A DNA stretch of 64,000 nucleotides. Origin: Vanrija pseudolonga (taxonomy: Eukaryota; Basidiomycota; Tremellomycetes; Trichosporonales; Trichosporonaceae). Both the position numbers and the translations under genes were made by a program. Shown piece by piece: positions 49,711 through 61,847 of the stretch. The stretch covers positions 1 to 64,000 of the forward strand of contig NC_085855.1 of NCBI RefSeq assembly GCF_020906515.1, read 5' to 3'. Every line of letters begins with the position of its first letter. The stretch's first letter is position 1. The notes beneath the pieces are model-generated. The model was given only the letters and a program-made list of their open reading frames with translations, was not told the DNA's origin and searched no databases.

Positions 49711-52158
49711 TCACACAGCCGTCGCTGCACCCGCTGCCTCCTTCTCCAGGCGATCATGCCTCGTTTGCGTCTTGAGCGCCCCCTCCCCCCACCCATCACG
49801 CCCGTCACCATCGTCGTCGTCTGTTTCCAGAATACCGCCCGTCTTGCGATCGATAATGTAGTTGTCCTCCTGATACGTCACCCAGCCATCCATATGGAAT
49901 GGTTTGAACTGCTTTCCCGCAAACCTGCAGTGTGGCTCGACTGAGAGGACCCGGATAGCGCCTGTAACGTGTTAGTTTGCTCAACCTTGGCCGCTTGACT
50001 CACAGGCGTGTTGCCATCCAGGCCGCAGCGGCCAGCTCCAGTCATGCCGCCACCTGACATTCTTCGGGAAGCCCTGCGTCGCCTCGAGGTAGCCGTTGCC
50101 CATAGACCCCAGCTCTTGACTCTCCGTGAGCGTTACAACTTCGTACACTGAGCTGTTGGTCATGAAGAAGCGCTGGTTGTAATGACCTCCCGTGCGGAGG
50201 TTTCGCCCAACGCCAATCACTTCGAGAACAGGGATACTGAATCGTTGGGTGGAAGGGAGCCGAGGTAGTGTCGACAGGTCGAGAACATACGTGGTTTGCT
50301 CCTGTGTATGTAAGCAAACGTTCTTGAGCCGCCAACTCACGGTCGCGTATAGCAGGCGATGTTTGAACGCCCGCACCACGTTCCACGGCTCGTCTTCGCC
50401 CCTGTCCAGCCCAAACACCATGAGACACGGCCCAACAACCTCCTGCAGACGTGGGTCAACGGGCGGGGGCGGCCTGTTGTCCTCTTCTTCCTGCGATTGG
50501 TAGAACTGCGGCTGCTCCTCGTCCCTGGGCATCTCCAACGCGCGGCGGAAGACGGACGCGTAGTCGACGAGGACAACCACCCTGCGTTCTGCCCAAAAGA
50601 TCAAGTTGCCTCCGGCTAGGATGAGGCTGAGGTGTTAGGTGTCTCCTTTCAGGCTTGCTCACGTATCGGGGCCGATCTGGAACTGGCCTGCCGGAACATC
50701 GCGGTGTACAATGTCGTCGTATCCGCCCTCATCAGGCAGGGCACACTCAATGTTGAATCGGCGTACGGCCGTCGTGCTACTGGGCACGGATTCGGCCTGC
50801 CTCTTGAAGACGACCGTCTCGACAACCCGGCTCTGCTCTTCCATCCTCGGCTGATCGAGATCGAAGAATGGCCCACAGAAGGCAAGAGTCGAGTCGATTG
50901 TCACGACATGCTCCCCAGTTGCCCTTGACCAGACTGCAACTGCTGAGCGCTGTGCCGCAAAGACATAGTCATTGTCGAGGCACGTGTACTTTGGTGTCAG
51001 CGCTGCCACGATAGAACGACTCACGCAGAGAGGCTCCCCCCAGTCATAGATAAAGTCGCCCAGCAGCCCGTGCTCGAACGTGGTCACAAGATTGTCCTCG
51101 TTCGCCAAGGTCGGCTTGCCATCCGGATCCAGCAGCCTGTTGGCCTCGGCGACACGGCGAACAATTGCCCGACCTTGGTAGCTGTGGGCCGCGACGAGTG
51201 TGCGCGCGCCGTCACGATCATAGTCGACATGTAAGGACACCACGCGGTCCAGGGGCGGGATACCGTCACACATGTCGATGCGAAATGGGATGGTCGCGAG
51301 GTACTCCCACACGCAGTCGCTCCAGTCGCCCTCTGGGATCTGCCCCCCAGCGAACTCAGACCGCTTTCTGGTGCTGCCGAGGCCAGTCCAACGGTCACTT
51401 TCCTCAGCCGTGACCCACACCTCCAGCACTTGGTGCTGCGTATCATGCGGCGGGTCGTCATGATCATGGCCGTCGATCTCTTCCTGAGTCGAATAGTAGG
51501 GAGCGAAGAGCAGGACTGGTCCCATACCAGGAACGTCGACGCAGCCATAGTGCTCCCCATCGGGAAACTTGCTCGGGATGAACGTTCCAGACCTTGTACC
51601 CGCTGCAGGTACCAGTCGGTTGTCGAAACTGAACGTCTTGAATTGCTTGACGCGATCTTCCTCCCACTGTTCATCGGGGTGGTAGATGTAGTCTTTGGTG
51701 CACAGCACATCGCCCCCGCGGGGGAAAGCCGCCGAGATGCTGACATCGTCGCGCTCAAAGACGTGGGGGACCCAGCGGGTGGTGACGTTGCCCGCTTTCC
51801 AGTCGCGCGTCCACTTGTCGTCTCGCAGCGCATAGCTCAGCCCTATGTAGGTGTCAGTCTGGGGCCAGCGGCAGTCCTTACCAAGCGCGCGCCAGCTGAC
51901 GTCGCTCCACCTCTCCCGGTCGTCGTGGTGCTCCTCAATTGCGATGATCTTCGTGTCTTCCAAACGCAGCTCGAGCTCCTGTCGGTCGCGGGGGTACACG
52001 TCGCGGAGGTGTCGCTCAATGTGCGGAGAGCACGCGCGCTGCCATTGCTGCGAGACGGCTGTTGCGTTGCAGAGGTCGCCGACGTCGGTGATGCACGAGG
52101 CGATGTAGTAGACGATTTCCTCGGGGAGCGATACGCGATACGACGCCTCCAAAGTCAT
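49711..52158 (-). CDS. F-box/propeller-like protein, family B copy 2
   Basis: Multi-exon; starts MTLEASYRVSLPEEIVYYIA at 52158 (an ATG at 52203 in frame would add 15 residues). F-box: LPEEIVYYIASCITDVGDLC, NATAVSQQWQRACSPHIERH. Then TRWVPHVFERDDVSISAAFP, VVSLHVDYDRDGARTLVAAH, AVAVWSRATGEHVVTIDSTL. The C-terminal block reads GNGYLEATQGFPKNVRWRHD, followed across an intron by AIRVLSVEPHCRFAGKQFKP, and the end is GWGEGALKTQTRHDRLEKEA and a few more residues. Block order matches copies 1 and 3 throughout, so the three are tandem duplicates that have diverged a good deal. Confidence 0.75.
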
Positions 52159-52390
52159 GGCTGAGGAGACTCGTGAGAGTGAGTTGGACAAAATGTTGAA
52201 CACACCGAGACGCGTCAGAAATCCAAACTCGATCGGGTGTCGCCGAACGAGTCACGTGATGAGCCACACCTATGGACCTTCTGATTCATGTAAAGTGTTC
52301 TTGCTCTGCATGTATTATACGTGAGATATGAGGGGATCGCTGTGCACGTCTGTAAAGCGTAGGCACTTCAGTTTGCGACTATGCGACCCG

Positions 52391-54531
52391 TTACTCGGTG
52401 CTCGTTGCCTCTCCAACAAGAATAGACGCCGGCGGCTCGCCCTTGAACTTGTCGTGATCCTCGAACGAGAACACACGAATGGCAGCTGAGTAGTCAGAAC
52501 GCGCCGCTCGCAACTCGCCTACTCACAGCCGACATTCTGCCTGCCATCCCACTCTTTCTGCCAGCAAATGGCCTTTGGGAAGCCTCGCGTTGCCTGGTGG
52601 TACCCCGCTCCGTGCTCATCCTGGCCTTGGTCAGGTGTGAGGGGCACGACTTCGTACAGCCCGCTACGCGACATGAAGTAGCGGCGCCTGTTCAGCGCTC
52701 GCTCCGTATCAAAGCCGGAAACCATGTAAGCCAGGTCCCGCGTCGGTCCCCAGAACATGTGCAGATCGATACCAAACGCCGTGTCCGTCGGGAGCGTCGG
52801 CACCCTGCTTAGGTCGAGGAGGTACGTGACGTCGTGCTGGTTGGTGGTCAGCCCCATCATCGCCCAGGCTTACACTCACCGACAAGTAGAATAGGTGGTT
52901 CCCTCGAGCCCGAATGACAAAATCATACCCCTCAGGTGACAGAGCAGAGACGTATTCCTCGATGAGATTAGGGTTCCGAGTGAGGATGGTAACAAGACGA
53001 GGGGCTATAACAGTGGGTGTAGAGTCGACGCCATCTGGGACTTTGGCTGCCTCCTCACACACTGCAGCGTAGTCCTTCAACACGTAGATGTTTAACGCGT
53101 CCGAAAATATCAAGTTCCCTTGTGTAAGAATCAGGCTGATGCAGTTAGCTTCTATGCGCAATGGCCAGACCCCCTCACCTCTCAGGACTGAACCCAGTGT
53201 TCGTGTCGAGTATCTCAGCCTCTGCCCTGTAGCCCGGGCTGCTTGCGACGACGGCCGGTACCCGAACGTGCAGGGTACGTGTCGAATTGCCGGGGACAAA
53301 CTCCCTCTCCCGTTCGCGAACGTAGTCCGAGCCGGCGTCCAACTTGCCCAGCGCGCTGTGGCAAATATTGACCAGTGGCCCTCCTTCTGGAAACCCCCGT
53401 TCGAGAGTCATAACGTGCTCCCCCGTCCTCCTGGACCACACGCGCAGCTCGACTTGGTCTATCACAACGAGGTAATCGTTGTCCAGACGCATATGCTGGG
53501 ATCGTGAGCTTGAGCCACGGAGTATGGAGCAACCTTACCGCCAACTCCCATAACTGTCCCCACCCGTCGAGCCGGAGGTCGTGGTCAAAAGTGGTCGCCC
53601 CAGGGTCACCATTGTCGGTCTCGGCGTCCAGCAGGCGCGATGTCTTCGCAATTGTGTGAAGCGCAGCCACACCCTCGTATGTGGTCGCCGCAACCAACGC
53701 CGTTGGGCCATTGGCGTCATAGTCGACGTGCAAGGCCACGAGATATTCCATGGCAGGGACGTTCTCTTCGAAGTATTCAAGGACGGCCTTGAATGACGCG
53801 AGAAACAAGAAGCCGTCCATCTCGCTCGCGTCACCCAACTCGGACTTTGAGGCGCTCTCGAGCGCGGTGAAGCGGGCGTGGTCGGTCGGGGTCAACCATA
53901 TCTCGACTGTGCTCGCCTCGCCATCGCACCGGAGACCTGCAGATGCCAGGAGGACAGGCTCAAGGCCGTCGACGCTGGCAAAGGAGAGGTCTGCACGGGG
54001 AAACTTGCTGTGCGTGTATCCCCCACTCTTGGTGCGCGGCAGTGGCTGGAGGCGCTTGTCGAAGATGAACGAGTTGAACCGGACCTCGCCGTCCGCGACA
54101 TCCTCGACTGAGCAGAACACCTCCCCAGTGTCCGGCAACACGGCGCAGATCTCGGCATGCTCTTTGTCAAAAACGTGTGGAACCCAGCGGATGTATGTGT
54201 TTCCGTCGTTCCAGGCTTTTACCAGCCGTAACTCGCGAGCCGCTGGGGGGTGAGCGGCGCTCTCCTTGCCGCACTCACCCATTGCGCGCCATGCCGCCAG
54301 TTCAGAACCCAGGACGCGGCTTGCATTCTCCAGGTCATTCCAAGCCTCCCTCGGGTCGCGTTTAGTAGCGAGGTAGAGCCTCTTGAAGTGCGGTGAGGCG
54401 GCGGCACGCCAGGATCGGCTCACCAGGGCTGATGAGCACAGGTCGCCTAGATCCGCCACGAACGAGGCAATGTTGTAAACCACGTCCTCGGGCAGCTGAG
54501 ATCCGCCTGTCGTCGACGCTGATGATACCAT
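52391..54531 (-). CDS. F-box/propeller-like protein, family B copy 3
   Basis: Multi-exon; starts MVSSASTTGGSQLPEDVVYN at 54531. F-box: LPEDVVYNIASFVADLGDLC, SSALVSRSWRAAASPHFKRL. Next IRWVPHVFDKEHAEICAVLP, YLVALHVDYDANGPTALVAA, and, after an intron near 53,500, MRLDNDYLVVIDQVELRVWS with RRTGEHVMTLE. The C-terminal block is GAGYHQATRGFPKAICWQKE, then AIRVFSFEDHDKFKGEPPAS and the end ILVGEATSTE. It is the outermost copy of the array; beyond it is the gene-poor 54.5-57 kb stretch. Confidence 0.75.
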
Positions 54532-56978
54532 TGCTGTTGCTATGCTCGCTGTTTATGAGAGGGAGAATGAACCTTGCATCGTTTGACAAAAGTTGTCAAA
54601 CATGCAAGGGGTCGCAAGTCTGGATGCGTTGGACGGGATCGACGCGAAAGTGGAGGCCACGCGGGAGCCACGTTTGGTGCTCGACTCGTGGCAAGACGCG
54701 CAAGACGCTACAAGACGACCTGTCTTGATGCGCGCGGCTTTCATTCAAAAATCGACCTACATGGTCATTTTGCTCCTTGTTTGAGACGAGTGCGGACGAC
54801 TGGGCCGTCTCTCAACCACATCGTAGAAGCTATGCGCTGCTCAGCTCCTCTTCTTTTGGCTAATCGTCTTTCGCCTCCTCACCCTTTGTCGTCTCCTCGT
54901 CCTCCCTTTGTCCTTTGCCTCCTCCTCATTTTCCTCCTCGTTGGTTTCCTCCCCGTCGACTACCTCGGCATAGTTTGCCTCCCGAGAAAAGATGTCTCCC
55001 GAGAAAAGATCTCCGTGACGCTTGCTGTGACAAGTAATGGCTGGTCCTACACAGAACAGTATTGGCGTGTCGATGGGAAGGAAATGTAATACTCAACCAT
55101 GTCGAAGGATGTCGACGACGTGAATTTGATCTGCACAAGTTGTTGGAGGGAACAAAGTTTTCATGGAATTGTGGTTGGACAGAGGCCTTCAGAGGTGCTC
55201 AGGCTCTCGAATGATCTATCAGACAGGTCGCTTCTCAAGATGCGATTCTCCAGGTCAGGTTCTGCGCGGACCGCAGGTTTTGACCTGGCGGGGCGGTGTC
55301 GAGGACTGCAGTTGGATTAACAAACACACCGGAGGGGGCGAGGCGCACACGTCGAGTCGCCACGATTGCAAAATTGCAACGACCATCGTCCCCCAGAACG
55401 CTCCATGCTCTCAAAGATAGCGTGCTAGATCTCGCTACTTGGGCCGTGGGGCGAGGAGCCCGGCGACCATGGCCGAGGCAGATGTGACCCGCCCGTTGCG
55501 CAGACGCTGCATGAGGGGCGAGGTGTGGCGTGATTCCTCGCCTCGTGGACAGGCCGGCGGCACAGGGACTGGTGGTGGTGGTGGTGGTGTGCCCGAACCT
55601 ACATTCACGTCTCCCGTCGCCCTCAAACATGCCGGTCCCTTGGAGGCACCTTTCGTGCTCGCCTGCAGACTTGGTTAGGCGGCGATGTGAACGAGCTGCA
55701 GCTCCAAGCAATCATGCGGGACATGCCTCGTCGAGCCCCGCCAAGCCACTTTGCGCCAGCCTTGCCGGACCACCAAGACAGCATCAACCAGCCCATCGCA
55801 CCCACCTACACGTTGTTTCCCCGTTCCCACCTGCTGCCACATGCTGCCAAGGCATCGCCTGCCCAATGGCAAAAGCGTCGGGCAATCGCCAGACGCCGAG
55901 TTCCTCGCCGCCTCGCCTACATCCTTTGGTGTACCGTTACCCTGGATCCGCAGCGCCGCGCCATTCCCCCGACGATGCGCGCTTGCGATCAAGCTAGCCA
56001 CCTCGGCGCCCGTCTCGGCGCCCAACCTCCGGGCATATCGATATGGGCATGGCCGAGGCAACGCCCCGCGAAAGATATCCCACAGAAGCGAGCTAGCCAG
56101 CCCTCATTCATGTGCCACGTTTCCCGGCGGCATCGAGTTGAGGTGGGAACGCCAAGAAAGAAACGCGCCCATTATCTCACGTCATAAGAAACATCTAATC
56201 TTGGATAAAATCAGGCAACAATATAAAACAAACAGTGGGGCATCGGCCATCCCGTCGCAACCACCGGGTGCCTGGCAAACTAGCTGCATCGAGGTGGGCT
56301 GTCGGAAGTGCAACGCCGGGGCCCGCTGCCTCGGCGATGCATGGCTGCGGTGCGCACGAGCCGCCGAGGGGGCGTGCTCGCTCGGTGCATCTCGCCGCCG
56401 GACGCATGCCTGTGCTCTCGGCGCGGTGCAGCGGGCGAGTAGAACGAGCGGCCCGTTCGCCCGGGCCAGGGAGGGAGGGGTGATGGCGGGAAAGCCGAGC
56501 GGCGCCGTGCTCGGCACCAGCCATGCCGAGTGATCGAGCCCTCACCCCATGGAGCCACCACACGGCGCACTCTCGAGGCCAACCCACTGCCGTGACCCAC
56601 CCACCTCGCACTGCAGTAACACCCCCCCCCCCCCCCCCCAACTGCTTGCCGTTGCCGAGGCCGAGGTCAGCCTGTTGCATGGATGGCACAAGGCACCAAC
56701 ATACCTGGCTGCCTGGGCTGAGCGTTTTGGCGCTGGCATCGGCCATATCCGTGTGCGACATGCTCTGGCTCCACACTGTTCCCAATCATAGAGACTCGCG
56801 GGCCGTCGGCGCCCGTAAAGCACGACCCGAGCCCCAAGCTTCGTCTTGTTTTGCCCGAAGCACTCACTGCCTGCGATAAGTCTGAGACAAGTAGTGGTGG
56901 ATGCAGGTGACCAGAACAAGCACGCTAACCCCAACTCTCTACACTCGTTTCACCACTCACTCATTCACCATCACCACC
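54532..56978. other. 2.4-kb gene-poor stretch with a C18 tract
   Basis: Open frames up to 260 codons on both strands (for example 55751-56533 plus, 56195-56785 minus) overlap each other heavily and have no family features, so I do not call genes. The part near 56,160-56,230 is locally AT-rich. The last 100 bases hold the promoter and leader of the MFS gene. A non-coding RNA or a rapidly evolving gene could hide here. Confidence 0.5.
56622..56639. repeat. Homopolymer C18 tract
   Basis: Eighteen uninterrupted C residues, the longest homopolymer in the window, in non-coding DNA. The true length may differ because of sequencing slippage. Confidence 0.9.
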
Positions 56979-59014
56979 ATGTCATCCCCGACGCTGTCAG
57001 GCGACGGGAAAAAGGAACTCCTCTCGTCCACGACGACGACAGGACCACCACAATCAGCCCAAGACTACACGCTCCCGAAGCGCCCGTGGCAGCAGGACGT
57101 GACGCCATGGTCGCGCATCATCGCGCACAACTACCCCGGCTCCGGCACCGACGAGGACCCGTACGTCGTCAGCTGGCTCCCCGACGCCGACGGCTTCAAG
57201 GACAGGGAGAACCCGCTTGTATTCAAGTACTGGTACAAGTGGTTCGTCACCATCATGGGTGGGTCGGGACGGCGGCGCGTGCGCGCCGGAATGCCGAGAT
57301 GGTCGCGCTTGATCAAACTAACGCACCCCCCAGGCGCGACTGGCACTCTGGCCGTCTCGATGGGCTCGTCGATGCTGTCCGCGGCCATCACGTCACTGCG
57401 CCACGAGTTCCCAGGGCACAACAACATGATCTACATCATGAGTGGGTACATGGCCTGCCCGAGAGCGCCGCGCTGACCCCACCCAGTCACCGGCATCTAC
57501 GTGCTCGGATTCGTCGTCGGGCCGCTGCTATGGGCGCCCATGTCCGAGGTGTTTGGCCGCCGCATCATGTTCATCGCGACCTACATCCCGTTCACGGCGT
57601 TCAACGCCGGCGCATGCGGCGCAAAGGACATCAACACGCTGCTCGTGATGCGCTTCTTTGCAGGCACGTTTGGCAGCAGTACCATGACCAACTCGGGGTG
57701 CGTCGGACCAATGCGAACAAGGCTAACCCCCTAGTGGCATCATTGCAGACATGTTTGAGGCGCACCAGCGCGGCCTGGCAATGGGCGTCTTCTCCGCCAT
57801 GCCCTTCCTCGGCCCCGCCATCGGCCCCGTCGCGGGCGGCTTCTTGTCCGAGAAGTCGTCGTGGGTGTGGGTGGCTGCGGTCATTGCCATCTTCTCGGCC
57901 GTCCTCACCTTCTTCGAGAGCATCCTCCTGCCCGAGACGTACGCGCCGGTGTTGCTGCACAGACGCGCAGCTCTCCTCTCCAAGGCGACTGGCAAGGTGT
58001 ACCGCTCGCCCCAGGACAAGGCCAAGCCCCTCCAAGTCAAGCAGCTGTTCCTCCACCAGCTCAAGGTGCCCTACATCCTGCTGTTCACCGAGCCGATTGT
58101 GCTCATCACGGCGTTGTAGTGAGTCGTGGCATTTAGGACCAAGTTTCCTGCTGACACTCCCCAGCATGGCCATCATCTACGCGCTTCTATTCATGCAGTT
58201 CACGGCCTTCCCCCTCGTCTTCCAGGGCATGCGCCACTGGTCGCCCGGTATCGCAGGCCTCGCGTTCGTCGGCGTCTCAGTCGGTGCCTTCATGTCTCTC
58301 GCTGTCATCATGTTCTACGTCAACCCAAAGTACGCCCGCGACCTGCGTGCAAAGGGCTACCTGGCCCCCGAGGCGCGTCTGCCGTCGACCATTATCGGCG
58401 CCGTGCTCCTCCCCGTCGGGCTGTTCATCTTTGCGTGGACCTGCACACCGGTCAGCATCCACTGGATCGCACCCATCATCGCGACCGTCCCCTTCGGTGC
58501 CGGCATCGTCTTCCTCTTCCTCGGCATCTCAAACTACCTCGTCGACGCGTACCTTATGAACGCGGCGTCCGTCCTCGCCGCAGGCACCGTCACGCGATCC
58601 ATCCTCGGCGTCATCTTCCCCCTGTTCACAGTCGACATGTACAACGCCATGGGCCCGCACTGGGCCGGCACGTTCACCGCGTTGCTTGCCACCGTGTTCA
58701 TCCCTGCGCCGATCTTCCTCTTGTTCAAGGGGCAAAAGATCCGCCGCATGACCAAACCTGGTCGCGACGCCGACGACCTCGGCCAGATGATGGCCAAGAT
58801 GATGATGGCGCAGCGGGCGGCTGCGGCAGGAGGTGGCGCTGCTGCTGCTGCTGGGGCAGCAGCTGGTGCCGGGGCCGGTGCCGCTGCTGCTCAGGCCAAG
58901 GAGGTCGCCGACGAGGAGGCCGTCATCCAGGACATGGAGGCGCTCAGCCGTCAAGTTTCGCCAGAGTACGCTGTCGAGCTGGAGCGTGTCGTCTCGTCGC
59001 ACAGCCCACGATGA
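56979..59014 (+). CDS. MFS transporter, DHA1-type (multidrug/polyamine-like)
   Basis: Five exons (56979-57258, 57334-57441, 57487-57697, 57735-58118, 58165-59014) join to 610 residues from MSSPTLSGDGKKELLSSTTT. Introns are 75, 45, 37 and 46 nt; two use CTGAC, two CTAAC. Motifs: ENPLVFKYWYKWFVTIMGAT before TM1, YVLGFVVGPLLWAPMSEVFG (motif A, SEVFGRR), MRFFAGTFGSS and FLGPAIGPVAGGFLSE. The C-terminus carries an unusual Ala/Gly run of about 30 residues (GGGAAAAAGAAAGAG) after the last helix, then an acidic tail. Relatives such as Tpo1 or Flu1 export polyamines or drugs. A frame open from 56846 in another phase is a shadow. Confidence 0.9.
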
Positions 59015-59948
59015 TCCGGACGACGTCGTATCGTAACTCGCTCTCCGCTAGAGGACTCTTAATGTGTATAGTTTGCATGGTGACCTTATGCATTGTTGCA
59101 ACTGCGGGGTGGGGATGTGTCGTCGTGTGAGGAGGGCTCAGCACACCCCTGTCGATAACTGCGCCACCATCGCCCCGACGTCACCTCGGGCTGCTGTCCA
59201 ACTGACGCTCGCGACGCGCGTTGTCAACAAGCACGCAAGAACGCACGTTGGCCATTCGGAAGAGCAGCCGCCAACATTCCATCGCCAGCGAGCCGATGAT
59301 TGTTAGCCGATTTGTTTACACGCCTTGCCATGTCCCCTCTAGTCGCCTCTGCACCGCCTCGCGCAGAGATCTGCTCTAACTCAGGCGTGTCCCGCGTTGT
59401 TTTTGTTTTGTGTGCCGAATGGGAGAGTGGCTTAGGGCATGCCTGGATGACGTCTGGGCAGCAGCCCTACAGTTGCCTCTCCTGGCCACCTTCATCAAAC
59501 CCTCCGACCTCGTTTAGACGTCATCAGCTTTAATTAGACACTCGACACTGCTGCGACGCTGCGTTGTCGTCTACAAGCGTGTCCCAATGTGACTCCGCGA
59601 CTGTCAATTGCAGCGCGTGGTGAAACACGACGACATCAGATTCAAGCGAGCAGCCACGAGGCCTGAAGACTCGGGCCTCTATGAATAGCCTCGAGAGTGA
59701 CCGAGGGGAACCTGTGGGGGGGATCTTCAGGCGACATGTCGCCTCGATCGGCAGGTCGCGTAGCTCTGACCTTGACGCAGGACGCACCTCGATGACCGGC
59801 GCCGACAAGGTATAAAGAGGACGCCTTGGAGGTGTCTGGTCAACCACATCCCAACTCGAAGCTCTTCCAAGCCCCTCCAAACTCCTCCTACCCACCCACC
59901 CAAACAGTAAGCCCGCCCTCAAGTTCCCCCGCTCACCCGCCAGAAACA
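59015..59948. other. Intergenic stretch upstream of the Asn-rich gene
   Basis: No gene seen. A TATAAAG at 59811 lies about 140 bases before the next ATG. A minus-strand frame at 59530-59949 has no known motif. Confidence 0.5.
59811..59817 (+). promoter_or_regulatory. TATA box of the Asn-rich protein gene
   Basis: TATAAAG about 138 bases before the ATG at 59949, followed by CT/CA-rich leader sequence free of upstream ATGs. A strong inducible promoter is plausible. Confidence 0.5.
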
Positions 59949-60398
59949 ATGGCCCCCTGGACTACCGGAGAGGAGATCGCCGCTGGTGTCGGCGCTGTCG
60001 GTGCTGTTGGCGCCGGTGTCGGCCTCTACGAGCACCACAAGCACAAGGAGCAGCAGGAGCAGCAGCAGCAGCAGTTCCAGCAGCAGGACAACTCGTACGG
60101 CGGCGGCAACAACAACGACTCGTCGTACGGCAACAACAACCGCGACGACTCGTACGGCAACAACAACAGCAACAACAACTCGTACGGCAACAACAACCAG
60201 GACTCGTTCCAGTCGGGCAACCAGGGCGGCGGCTTTGGCAACAACCAGGGCGGCGGCGGCGGCTTTGGCGGCAACGACAACTCGTACGGCGGCAACAACC
60301 AGCGCGACGACTCGTTCGGCGGCAACAACAACAACAGCAACTTTGGCGGCAACAGCAACAACAACGGTGGCTTCGGCAACCAGGACTCCAACTACTAG
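59949..60398 (+). CDS. Asn/Gly/Gln-rich prion-like protein
   Basis: Single-exon, 149 residues. The N-terminus MAPWTTGEEIAAGVGAVGAV is an Ala/Gly/Val hydrophobic segment running into EHHKHKEQQEQQQQQFQQQD. The rest is built of repeats NNNDSSYG, NNNRDDSYG, GGGFGNNQGG and similar, with almost no hydrophobic residues apart from Tyr and Phe. This is the composition of prion-like, phase-separating domains. Codon use in the repeats is very uniform (GGC AAC AAC), a sign of recent repeat growth. The opposite strand also reads open because of the repeats. Function unknown; a stress or cell-surface role is possible. Confidence 0.75.
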   Translation: MAPWTTGEEIAAGVGAVGAVGAGVGLYEHHKHKEQQEQQQQQFQQQDNSYGGGNNNDSSYGNNNRDDSYGNNNSNNNSYGNNNQDSFQSGNQGGGFGNNQGGGGGFGGNDNSYGGNNQRDDSFGGNNNNSNFGGNSNNNGGFGNQDSNY

Positions 60399-60852
60399 GC
60401 GCGTGACTGTATCAGTGTAGCAGACATGTATTTGTGGCAAATGACCAAGGAGCAGGGCATGTGTGCGAGATCTCGACTGTGCGTGGCTGTGTGTGTGAGC
60501 TGATGGCGCTTCTTGATGTCTACGAGACTCAGTCAGCGCCTGCCGTGCCAAGAAGTGCCACTGAGCCCCGCACAGAGCTGTCAATCGACGGACGGTGCGC
60601 TCGATCGACAGCGCCATCTCCCACGTCCTCGGCGCCATCTGTCCCCTTCGCACCCCTCATCAAGATGCGAGATTGTGTAATGGGGGCGAGGGTGACTCTC
60701 ACCCAGATGAGCTGCACCGCATGCAGTGTGCGAGTGTGCGAGGCTGATCGCTGATCACAACGTCGCTCGCACCGCGCCTGCTCGTGGGCATATAACATTG
60801 CCGTTGGACAGCCTCTGCCTCTTCATCACCTCTTCACTCCTCATACACCGCA
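60399..60852. other. Spacer between Asn-rich gene and first SIMPL-like gene
   Basis: No gene seen. CATATAAC at 60788-60795 about 60 bases before the next ATG is a likely TATA-like element. Confidence 0.5.
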
Positions 60853-61847
60853 ATGTCGGCCTACCCCCACCCACAAGCCACCTCGCCTCCCACCATGCCC
60901 TCCTTCTACTACGGAGCATTCCACCCGTCGCCACAGCCCGCCCGCGAGCCCCAACCGGCGCCACCCGTGCTCCCTCCCCCGAAGCCCCAGTACCCCCCGA
61001 CCGAGGTGAACACGTCGGGCAAGTACAGCGAGAAGCGTACGCCCGAGCTCGCCGACGTGTCCCTCCGCATCAAGGTCGAGGGGTACGACAAGGCGGCCGT
61101 GCTGCGCGAGTTCAAGGTCTCGGCCAACGAGGTCGTCGGAGCGGTCGTGTCGCTCGCGCCGCCCAAGGTCGCTGTGACGGCCGGCTCGCTCGTCGACAGC
61201 GAGTGGCCGATCAAGAACCCCGACAAGGCGATTGTCCGCTGGAGCACGGGCCAGCTGTCCAGCCGCTCGTGGGAGGAGATCCAGAGCAGCGAGACGACGA
61301 CGACTACCAGCCAGGGCGGATTCAGCATCATCTCTACTCAGGTGGGGACGTCGGTCGAGAAAACCGAGTACACCAAGATCCGCAAGTACTCTACGAGCCA
61401 GACGCTCTCGATCACGTTCCACGACTTTGACGCGCTCGAGGTGTTTGTGACCCGCGTCACGGTGAGTCGAGACAGCCGGCCGGCCAGCCCAGTAGTAGCT
61501 CACGTCCCGCCCAGGCGCAGAAGAACGTCGAGTTCGACTCGATCGGGTGGCGCATCTCGGATGCTAAGCGCAAAGACCTCGAGGCGAGCGTCATTGCCGG
61601 CGCGGTGCTCGATGCCAGGGCGCTCGCGCACAAGCTCCTCGCGCCGCTGGTGGACGCCCCGCCGCGCCTCAAGGCCGTCGAGATCAACAACGGCGGCGGA
61701 GACTCGCGTCGCATCGCTTACATGTCTTCGGCGCCGGCGAGGGACTACAACAACTCGCGCGACGAGGACGAGCCCAAGATCAACTTTGAGCCCGAGCCCA
61801 TTGCGCACGAGCACAGCGTCAATGTCAAGTGGGTCGTGGTGGAGTAG
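60853..61847 (+). CDS. SIMPL/DUF541 (YggE-like) domain protein, copy 1
   Basis: Two exons (60853-61461, 61515-61847; 53-nt intron) give 313 residues from MSAYPHPQATSPPTMPSFYY. A Pro-rich N-terminus of about 50 residues precedes the domain: ELADVSLRIKVEGYDKAAVL, SSRSW near 140, TSQTLSITFHDFDALEVFVT, then AKRKDLEASVIAGAVLDARA and LAHKLLAPLVDAPPRLKAVE. The pattern, with an early beta strand of the E-V-S-L-x-I-K-V-E-G kind, a central L-x-[IV]-T-x-x-D-[FL]-D-x-L, and late Ala-rich helices with DARA, is that of SIMPL domains. These are mostly bacterial, and their function is poorly known (periplasmic, oxidative-stress linked). No signal peptide is seen. The family call is my recognition, not a search result. 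Confidence 0.65.

Noticed and set aside
55751-56533. 260-codon plus-strand frame in the gene-poor stretch
   Set aside because: Overlaps equally long frames in other phases, unusual composition, no domain and no splice pattern.
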